Below are positions 1-5,032 of a stretch of DNA of 5,032 nucleotides, in pieces. The DNA is taken from contig JABJKL010000034.1 in the NCBI GenBank assembly GCA_018660405.1, forward strand, positions 1 through 5,032, given 5' to 3'. The notes beneath the pieces are model-generated. The model did not search any database. It saw only the letters and a list, made by a program, of their open reading frames with translations, and was not told the origin of the DNA. Source of the stretch: Pseudomonadota bacterium (GTDB lineage Bacteria > Pseudomonadota > Gammaproteobacteria > Arenicellales > Arenicellaceae). The position numbers and the translations under genes are program-made. Every line of letters begins with the position of its first letter. Position 1 is the first letter of the stretch.

Positions 1-1057
1 CACCGGCGGGCACATATTCCCGGCTTTGGCGGTAGCAAGTGAACTGCGCGGGCGCGGAGTTGAAGTCGTTTGGTTAGGTACCCGCAACGGTATGGAAGCC
101 AGGATTGTTCCACAAGCGGGCTATCCAATGGAATGGATATCGATTCGTGGGCTACGGGGAAATGGCGCGCTCGGTTGGCTGACTTCGCCGATGAGGATAG
201 TTAAGGCGATTGTTCAGAGTTTGTCCATATTGCATAAGGTGAAACCTACCTCAGTGCTTGGTATGGGCGGATTTGTGGCTGGCCCCGGTGGGGTGGGTGC
301 AAAGTTGCTTGGAATTCCTCTAATTATTCATGAGCAAAATGCGAAGGCGGGGTTAACCAATAAGCTTTTGTCTAAACTGGCGCATAGTGTTCTTTGTGGA
401 TTCCCGCATGTAGAAGGTTTGGGCAAGTGCTGTGCCTGGGTTGGTAACCCGATTAGAAAATCCGCCAACCCAAGTAAAGCCAAAATAAGTAAAGCAAAAA
501 AAATATCAGCCCGGCTGCCCAGAGTTCTAATAACCGGTGGTAGCCAGGGTGCATTGAAAATTAATCAGACAATGCCCGAGGCGTTTGCGCTGATGCTCTC
601 TAGCGGGGTGCAAGTACCGAAAATTTGGCATCAGACTGGTGCAAACCGGGCAGATGATGTCGCCAAAGCGTACCAGGATGCTGGTATAGAGGCTCGCGTT
701 GATGCGTTTATTGTTGATATGCAGGAGGCCTTTAACTGGGCCGATATGGTGGTTGCGCGAGCGGGTGCGATGACCGTGACCGAAATTTCGGCGGCGGGTT
801 TGCCGTCCATTCTTATTCCATTTCCACACGCGGTGGATGATCATCAAACTGCGAACGCCAGTTATTTATCGGCTGCCGGGGCGGCTCTGTTATGTCAGGA
901 GCGTGATACAAGCGCGGCTGACATGGCAAAAACCCTATCGGGCTTGTTGCAAAACCCAGATCGTATGTTGGCAATAGGTGAACATGCAGCCGCGCTATAC
1001 AAGCCAGATTCGGCGAGTCGAATAGCCGATGCCTGTTTGGAGACAGAGCATGCGTAA
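1..1057 (+). CDS. murG: MurG, lipid II-forming GlcNAc transferase (5' partial)
   Basis: MurG transfers GlcNAc from UDP-GlcNAc to lipid I on the inner face of the cytoplasmic membrane, giving lipid II. The reading frame is open to the window edge. Numbering visible residues from the Thr codon at base 2, it begins TGGHIFPALAVA, the first glycine-rich loop of the family, so the true start lies upstream (about 14 codons by comparison with E. coli). The TTG at 26 is an ordinary Leu codon, not the start. Further motifs are GMGGFVAGPGG (about 87-97), HEQN followed by AGLTN (about 110-119), the C-domain loop GGSQGA (179-184), ARAGAMTVTE (252-261, with the Glu of the UDP-GlcNAc site) and PFPHAVDDHQTANA (273-286). 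The 351 visible residues fit a GT-B enzyme of about 365. The two domains are joined by a Lys-rich linker. The gene ends TAA and overlaps murC by 8 bases. Identification is secure. Confidence 0.97.
   Translation, partial: TGGHIFPALAVASELRGRGVEVVWLGTRNGMEARIVPQAGYPMEWISIRGLRGNGALGWLTSPMRIVKAIVQSLSILHKVKPTSVLGMGGFVAGPGGVGAKLLGIPLIIHEQNAKAGLTNKLLSKLAHSVLCGFPHVEGLGKCCAWVGNPIRKSANPSKAKISKAKKISARLPRVLITGGSQGALKINQTMPEAFALMLSSGVQVPKIWHQTGANRADDVAKAYQDAGIEARVDAFIVDMQEAFNWADMVVARAGAMTVTEISAAGLPSILIPFPHAVDDHQTANASYLSAAGAALLCQERDTSAADMAKTLSGLLQNPDRMLAIGEHAAALYKPDSASRIADACLETEHA
1039..1042 (+). promoter_or_regulatory. Ribosome binding site of murC
   Basis: GGAG lies 7 bases before the ATG at 1050, inside the last codons of murG. 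It decides the murC start. The in-frame ATG at 1029 has only a poor GAG about 11 bases upstream. Confidence 0.7.
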
Positions 1058-2474
1058 ATGGGTTAAACACATCCATTTTATTGGCATTGGCGGCAGTGGT
1101 ATGTGCGGTATCGCGGAAGTACTGATTAATGGCGGTTATCAGGTAAGTGGTTCAGATATCGCGGACGGGCCCGCAGTGCAACGTCTCAGTTCGATGGGTG
1201 CGCAGATCGCTATAGGGCATTCCGAAGCAAATATAGAAGGCGCGGATGTTGTCGTTGTTTCGACAGCGATTGATCAAGCGAACCCGGAAGTGCGCGCCGC
1301 GCAAGAGGCGGGTATCACAGTGATTCCAAGGGCGGAAATGCTGGGTGAGCTAATGCGTTTCCAAAAAGGTATTGCCGTTGCAGGAACACATGGCAAAACC
1401 ACCACCACCAGTTTGGTCGCGGCCATACTGATAGAGGCAGGGCTGGATCCGACCTTTGTCGTTGGAGGTCAAGTTAAAGGTGCTGGTACCAACGCACGTT
1501 TGGGCGCTGGTGAGTATTTGGTTGCAGAGGCCGACGAAAGTGACGCTTCATTTTTACGATTGAAGCCTGAAATGGCCGTAGTCACTAATATTGATGCTGA
1601 TCATATGCAGACTTACGGCGGTGATTTCACCAAGCTTAAGGCCGCCTTTATCGAGTTTTTGCAGGCGTTACCTTTCTATGGTTTGGCGATTTATTGTAAG
1701 GATGATGATGAGTTGGTCAGCATTTTGCCTGAGGTTCACAAGCCTGTTTTAGGGTATGGGTTTTCAAACGCTGCCGAAATCAGAGGTGTCGATGTGACTC
1801 CGTGTGAGCTCGGTATGCGTTTTAGCGTGCAGCGCACTGGCAAGCGAGATCTGCAAGTCGAGTTGGCCTTGCCGGGCAAACATAATGTTCTTAACGCTTT
1901 GGCAGCGATAGCCGTTGCCGACCGTTTGGGCATTGAAGACAAACATATAGTCTCGGCATTGGCCGGGTTTGCGGGTATCGGTCGACGTTCTGAGCGATTG
2001 GACGATCTGCAGGTGAAGGGGGCAGGAAGTGCCTTGCTTATTGATGATTACGCGCATCATCCCGCCGAATTGAAAGTAACGATCGCAGCGGCTAGAGGTG
2101 CTTGGCCTGACGCCAGGGTAGTGACCATTTTTCAGCCTCATCGTTATACCAGAACGCGTGATCTGCTCAATGATTTTGCCCGCGCGTTGTCTGAAAGCGA
2201 TGTTCTATTCGTTACTGAGGTCTATCCAGCAGGAGAGACCAAAATACCGGATGCCGATGGGCGCGGCATCTGTAAAGCCATTCGCTCAATCGGCAAAGTC
2301 GACCCCGTTTTTGTCGAAGACATCAACGATCTACCTCAGACAATATGGCCAGTCCTTAAGGATGCGGATGTGGTGCTGACTTTAGGTGCGGGTAGCATTG
2401 GTAAGCTTGCACGGGATTTGCCAATGGCGATGGAAGCCATGGCTGCTGAAAGGCAAATGGGAGTGTCCACGTGA
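1050..2474 (+). CDS. murC: MurC, UDP-MurNAc:L-alanine ligase
   Basis: MurC is the cytoplasmic ATP-dependent ligase that joins L-Ala to UDP-MurNAc, the first step of stem-peptide assembly. From the ATG at 1050 it has 474 residues, close to the usual 470-490. The Mur ligase domains appear in order. The N-terminal UDP-binding loop is GIGGSGMCGIAEVL (12-25). The central ATPase domain has the P-loop AGTHGKTTTTS (111-121, K116), EADESDASF (160-168), TNIDADHMQTYGG (179-191) and HNVLNALAA (278-286). The C-terminal domain has DDYAHHP (332-338), QPHRYTRT (362-369), EVYPAGE (390-396) and GAGSIG (446-451). The arginine motif at 311-315 reads GRRSE, with Ser where Phe is usual. ATG 1050 was chosen for its GGAG site. 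ATG 1029 would add seven residues and lengthen the murG overlap to 29 bases; it cannot be excluded, because Pseudomonas and E. coli MurC also carry short extensions before this point. Confidence 0.97.
   Translation: MRKWVKHIHFIGIGGSGMCGIAEVLINGGYQVSGSDIADGPAVQRLSSMGAQIAIGHSEANIEGADVVVVSTAIDQANPEVRAAQEAGITVIPRAEMLGELMRFQKGIAVAGTHGKTTTTSLVAAILIEAGLDPTFVVGGQVKGAGTNARLGAGEYLVAEADESDASFLRLKPEMAVVTNIDADHMQTYGGDFTKLKAAFIEFLQALPFYGLAIYCKDDDELVSILPEVHKPVLGYGFSNAAEIRGVDVTPCELGMRFSVQRTGKRDLQVELALPGKHNVLNALAAIAVADRLGIEDKHIVSALAGFAGIGRRSERLDDLQVKGAGSALLIDDYAHHPAELKVTIAAARGAWPDARVVTIFQPHRYTRTRDLLNDFARALSESDVLFVTEVYPAGETKIPDADGRGICKAIRSIGKVDPVFVEDINDLPQTIWPVLKDADVVLTLGAGSIGKLARDLPMAMEAMAAERQMGVST
2459..2463 (+). 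promoter_or_regulatory. Ribosome binding site of murB
   Basis: GGGAG sits in the 3' end of murC, 7 bases before the GTG at 2471 and 10 bases before the ATG at 2474. Spacing slightly favours GTG and codon identity favours ATG, so it does not settle the start. Confidence 0.6.
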
Positions 2475-3379
2475 TGAGTGCGGCATCAGCGAATCACGGA
2501 TTCAGTGTGCGCGGCGAGCTGCGACTTGAAGAGTCAATGGCTCGGCATACGTCGTGGAGGGTTGGTGGTAATGCCGCGGTATTTTTCACTCCGGCAGATC
2601 AAGATGATCTGGTGGAATTTATCCTTCAGCTCGATTCTTCTATGGATATTCTGTGGTTGGGTTTGGGTAGTAATTTGCTGGTTAGAGATGGTGGTTTTTC
2701 CGGTGCCGTGATCGATACACGCAAGGCCCTGCAAATGCTTGAGGTGAATGAATCTGGCTTTTTATGCGCTGGCGCGGGGGTGGCAGCTGCCAAATTAGCG
2801 CGCTTCGCGGTCGCTAATGGATTTCAAAACGCGGAGTTTCTTGCCGGTATTCCCGGCACCGTCGGTGGTGCGTTGGCGATGAATGCAGGTGCCTGGGGTG
2901 GCGAAACATGGCGATATGTCAGAAGTGTTGAAACACTAAATCGTCAGGGTGAAATACAAATAAGGACTGCCAAGGATTTTCAAATTGGCTATCGATCTGT
3001 AACCGGTCCAGAAAAATGGTTCTTAGGTGCAGAATTTGAATTTGAGAAAGCCGCTGCGGGTTTTAATGGCTTGTTGGAAATAAAGTCAATGTTGGCGCAG
3101 CGTGCCGCAGCACAACCCGTACAGACAGCCAATGCGGGCTCGGTATTTCGTAATCCAGAGGGCGATTATGCGGCCAGATTGATAGAAAGCTGTGACTTAA
3201 AAGGTGTTGTTCATGGTGGAGCGCAAATTGCAGAAAAGCACACAAACTTCATTATCAATAATGGTGACGCCTGCGCAGCTGATATTGAATTTCTGATTGA
3301 TTTTGCCAGGCAGCAAGTGCTGAAAACAACCGGCGTAACCCTTGAAACTGAAGTCCGAATTGTGGGGAGTAAAAGCTGA
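2474..3379 (+). CDS. murB: MurB, UDP-N-acetylenolpyruvoylglucosamine reductase, type II
   Basis: MurB is the FAD- and NADPH-dependent cytoplasmic reductase that turns UDP-GlcNAc-enolpyruvate into UDP-MurNAc, the MurC substrate. From ATG 2474 it has 301 residues. FAD-binding segments are HTSWRVGGNA (25-34), LGLGSNLLVRDGGF (62-75) and GIPGTVGGALAMNAGAWGGE (125-144). Active-site motifs are GYRS (172-175, with the catalytic-loop Arg at 174), GSVFRNP (222-228, S223 the expected proton donor) and LETEVR near the C-terminus, with E293 the expected acidic partner. Only 50 residues separate the YR tyrosine from the catalytic Ser, against 71 in E. coli. The total is also about 40 shorter than E. coli, and AEKHTNFIIN (253-262) is typical of type II enzymes; together these mark it as type II (the Staphylococcus/Bacillus form, also found in many Proteobacteria). 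It overlaps murC by one base (TGATG); GTG at 2471 is an alternative start giving 302 residues and a 4-base overlap. Confidence 0.96.
   Translation: MSAASANHGFSVRGELRLEESMARHTSWRVGGNAAVFFTPADQDDLVEFILQLDSSMDILWLGLGSNLLVRDGGFSGAVIDTRKALQMLEVNESGFLCAGAGVAAAKLARFAVANGFQNAEFLAGIPGTVGGALAMNAGAWGGETWRYVRSVETLNRQGEIQIRTAKDFQIGYRSVTGPEKWFLGAEFEFEKAAAGFNGLLEIKSMLAQRAAAQPVQTANAGSVFRNPEGDYAARLIESCDLKGVVHGGAQIAEKHTNFIINNGDACAADIEFLIDFARQQVLKTTGVTLETEVRIVGSKS
3364..3369 (+). promoter_or_regulatory. Ribosome binding site of ddl
   Basis: GGGGAG lies 9 bases before the ddl ATG, inside the end of murB. It supports the start that overlaps the murB stop codon as TGATG. Confidence 0.65.
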
Positions 3380-4287
3380 TGAACTCCAAATTTGGCAAAG
3401 TCGCTGTGTTAATGGGGGGCAATTCCGCTGAACGAGAGGTTTCACTGAATAGCGGTCAAGCAGTCTATGCTGGGCTATGTAAAGCATCGGTAGACGCACA
3501 CGAATTTGATACTGGATTGCACGGTATTGAGGAATTGGCAGCCGGCCGTTTCGATCGCGCCTGGATTGCTCTACACGGGCGCGGCGGCGAAGACGGGTCG
3601 ATTCAGGGGGCTCTTGATTATTTGGGCCTACCTTACACAGGTAGTGATGTACTTTCTTGCGCGTTGGCTATGGACAAGGTGAAGTCGAAAAAATTGTGGC
3701 AGCAATCAGGCTTGCCGACTGCGAGCTACCAGGTAGCAGTTCAAACGTCCCAGGTTGATTATCAGCATGGGTCGTTTGACTATCCAGTATTTGTTAAGCC
3801 TGCCCTGGAGGGTTCTAGTATTGGTATTACCAAAGTCATGAATCAATCTGGCCTCGCTGAGGCTCTTACAAAAGCCTGGGAATCGGGTTGTGACGCTTTA
3901 ATTGAAGAGTATTTGCCTGGCGATGAAGTAACGGTGGCGATTCTAAACGACAAGGCATTGCCAGTAATTCGTCTGGAGGTTGCCAATGAGTTTTATGACT
4001 ACGCGGCCAAGTATGTTCTTGATTCCACAAATTATCATTGTCCAAGCGGCTTAACAAAATCGTTGGAGTCTGAGGTTCAGGGCATCGCTGAGCGGGCATT
4101 TGAGACTTTGGGTTGCAGTGGATGGGGTCGAGTTGACTTGAAGTTTGATGAGCACGGGAAGCCCAATTTGCTAGAAGCAAATCTTGTTCCCGGCATGACC
4201 GATCATAGCTTGGTGCCGATGGCGGCATCTGCCGCTGGTATTGATTTTAATGATCTGGTGGTGCGAATTTTGGAGACGAGTTTATGA
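3379..4287 (+). CDS. ddl: D-alanine--D-alanine ligase (DdlB type)
   Basis: Ddl is the cytoplasmic ATP-grasp enzyme that joins two D-Ala to give the dipeptide later added to the stem peptide by MurF. Its 302 residues match the E. coli DdlB length (306). The N-terminal domain has GGNSAEREVSLNSG (13-26; E18 is the Glu that contacts the first D-Ala) and ALHGRGGEDGSIQG (64-77). The ATP-grasp core has VKPALEGSSIG (139-149, S146), EEYLPGDEVTVAIL (176-189), YDYAAKY (206-212), GWGRVDLKFD (248-257; R251, D253) and LLEANLVPGMTDHSLVPMAA (264-283; E266, N268, S277). K211-Y212 are the Lys-Tyr pair expected of D-Ala-D-Ala rather than D-lactate-forming ligases, so this is not a Van-type resistance ligase. 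Two positions depart from consensus: Ala209 in DYAAKY, and Leu269 where EAN is normally followed by Thr. It overlaps murB by one base and ftsQ by four. Its place beside ftsQ matches ddlB of other Gammaproteobacteria. Confidence 0.97.
   Translation: MNSKFGKVAVLMGGNSAEREVSLNSGQAVYAGLCKASVDAHEFDTGLHGIEELAAGRFDRAWIALHGRGGEDGSIQGALDYLGLPYTGSDVLSCALAMDKVKSKKLWQQSGLPTASYQVAVQTSQVDYQHGSFDYPVFVKPALEGSSIGITKVMNQSGLAEALTKAWESGCDALIEEYLPGDEVTVAILNDKALPVIRLEVANEFYDYAAKYVLDSTNYHCPSGLTKSLESEVQGIAERAFETLGCSGWGRVDLKFDEHGKPNLLEANLVPGMTDHSLVPMAASAAGIDFNDLVVRILETSL
4272..4275 (+). promoter_or_regulatory. Ribosome binding site of ftsQ
   Basis: GGAG lies 8 bases before the ATG at 4284, within the last codons of ddl. 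It supports this start over the in-frame ATG at 4302. The surrounding TTGGAGAC octamer is the same as that before murC. Confidence 0.65.
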
Positions 4288-5032
4288 CCGCGGCACATTC
4301 TATGACCCCGGCGCCCAGAGCACTGGCTATTCGTCAGGATAAGAAAACGCGCATTAAACGCGCGCGGGTTACGCGGCGCTTTATTATCTTTGCGGTGACA
4401 TTGGTGTCACTTTCAGCATCTGCGCTGCTTGGTCTGGACTATTTGTTCCGACCGAGCGTGTTGATCGTTGACCGCCTGGTTATTAAAGGGAGTTTTAAGC
4501 ACTTTGACCCTGCGACATTACAGCCAAAAATAGAAGCCCTGTTAGGGCGAAACTTCTTCACCCTGGATCTTGCAACTATCAAGAGCGTAGTCGATTCCCA
4601 GCCATGGGTAGAGCGTTCGGAAGTGCGCCGTCAATGGCCAGATACATTGAGCATAGAAATAGTAGAGAGCGTTCCAGTAATGCGATGGAAGACTGCCGGT
4701 TGGCTGACCGTAGACGGCCGTATTGTTGAACTAGCTGGGTTCGAGAATCTCTCTGCAATAACTGTGTTTGGTCCTAAAAATCAGAGTTTGGAAATCATGA
4801 GTCGTGCTTATGAGTGGGCAGGTAAATTGGATACTGTGGGTTTGCGACTGGTGTTGGTCAATGTCAGTGATTGGCGATCGTGGCGCGCGGTGGTGTCGCG
4901 AGAAGATAGGGCCGGTGAAGCAAAAATAGAAATAGCGTTGGGAACAGCAGAACTGGATCAGAGGTTTGACCGATTCCTGCTTGTGTATCAAATGGGACTG
5001 TTGGTATCAGATGGTGGAACAGTTTTTGTGGA
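4284..5032 (+). CDS. ftsQ: FtsQ, divisome membrane protein (3' partial)
   Basis: FtsQ is a bitopic inner-membrane division protein that recruits FtsB/FtsL and links early and late divisome proteins at the septum. The visible 249 residues show the standard architecture. A short cytoplasmic tail is strongly basic just before the membrane (K20 to R32, about eight Lys/Arg). One hydrophobic transmembrane segment spans about 33-54. A periplasmic POTRA domain covers about 59-128, and the hallmark PWVERSEVRRQWPDTLSIEI (107-126) is followed by VESVPVMRW (127-135). After this comes the FtsQ/DivIB beta domain with LTVDGRIVEL (141-150). The frame stays open to the window edge and stops at GTVFV plus two bases, where other FtsQ proteins have the VD(L/M)RY strand, so perhaps 25-40 residues are missing. 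The start is ATG 4284, giving an ATGA overlap with the ddl stop; ATG 4302 is a weaker alternative. No promoter could be confidently placed in the end of ddl. Confidence 0.95.
   Translation, partial: MTAAHSMTPAPRALAIRQDKKTRIKRARVTRRFIIFAVTLVSLSASALLGLDYLFRPSVLIVDRLVIKGSFKHFDPATLQPKIEALLGRNFFTLDLATIKSVVDSQPWVERSEVRRQWPDTLSIEIVESVPVMRWKTAGWLTVDGRIVELAGFENLSAITVFGPKNQSLEIMSRAYEWAGKLDTVGLRLVLVNVSDWRSWRAVVSREDRAGEAKIEIALGTAELDQRFDRFLLVYQMGLLVSDGGTVFV

Noticed and set aside
26..28. TTG at 26 as the start of murG
   Set aside because: The frame is open upstream to the window edge and encodes TGGHIFPA, the conserved MurG glycine loop, so this TTG is an internal Leu codon.
527..1076. Antisense open frames opposite murG
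   Set aside because: They lie wholly over conserved murG codons, have no recognisable domain, and their composition looks like the reverse of the real gene.
1736..2379. Open frames on both strands within murC
   Set aside because: They are shadows of a fully conserved murC and carry no independent support such as family motifs.
2927..2965. TTGAAA with an AT-rich stretch in murB as an internal promoter
   Set aside because: The nearest -10-like hexamer (TACAAA) is about 21 bases away, too far for a usual sigma-70 promoter, and it lies mid-gene.
4133..4161. TTGACT in ddl as the -35 of an internal ftsQ promoter
   Set aside because: Promoters within ddlB are known in E. coli, but 17 bases downstream the sequence is GGGAAG, nothing like a -10 box.
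3866..4228. Antisense open frame of 120 residues opposite ddl
   Set aside because: It covers the conserved ATP-grasp region of ddl, has no recognisable motif, and is best explained by ddl codon constraints.
3379..4287. Possible D-Ala-D-lactate (Van-type) ligase
   Set aside because: The Lys-Tyr pair of the omega loop and the DdlB-like order of motifs indicate an ordinary D-Ala-D-Ala ligase.
4731..4991. Antisense open frame opposite ftsQ
   Set aside because: It overlaps the periplasmic beta domain of ftsQ, and its translation shows no family resemblance or clear start signal.

Overview
The window is a dense, single-strand stretch of the division and cell wall (dcw) cluster. It carries five consecutive plus-strand genes in the order murG (5' end cut off), murC, murB, ddl and ftsQ (3' end cut off). 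The protein sequences look gammaproteobacterial. MurC and FtsQ in particular resemble the Pseudomonas/Escherichia forms (for example TNIDADHMQTYGGDF in MurC and VRRQWPD in FtsQ). The genus cannot be named from this sequence alone. MurB is of the short type II form and lies inside the cluster between murC and ddl, unlike the E. coli and Pseudomonas arrangement, where murB is elsewhere and is type I.

Layout: murG runs from the window edge to 1057, murC 1050-2474, murB 2474-3379 (or from a GTG at 2471), ddl 3379-4287, and ftsQ from 4284 off the right edge. Every junction overlaps, by 8, 1 (or 4), 1 and 4 bases. There is therefore no intergenic DNA, no stretch of 300 bases without a gene, and no room for a conventional terminator or stand-alone regulatory gene. 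Each downstream gene has a purine-rich ribosome binding site inside the end of the gene before it, which points to one polycistronic message with translational coupling.

How the genes work together: MurB makes UDP-MurNAc by reducing the enolpyruvyl intermediate. MurC adds the first stem-peptide residue, L-Ala. Ddl makes the D-Ala-D-Ala dipeptide that ends the stem peptide. MurG adds GlcNAc to lipid I, giving lipid II. FtsQ is the membrane protein of the divisome that links early and late division proteins. The cluster thus couples precursor supply to septum building.

I looked on both strands for mobile elements, RNA genes, CRISPR, defence-like genes and other inserted structure, and found none. 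This is a well-known chromosomal locus. The findings are modest: residue departures from family consensus in MurC and Ddl, the type II MurB in this position, dual-use coding and ribosome-binding sequence, and a lysine-rich linker with an A8 tract in MurG. I see no evidence for an undescribed system here.
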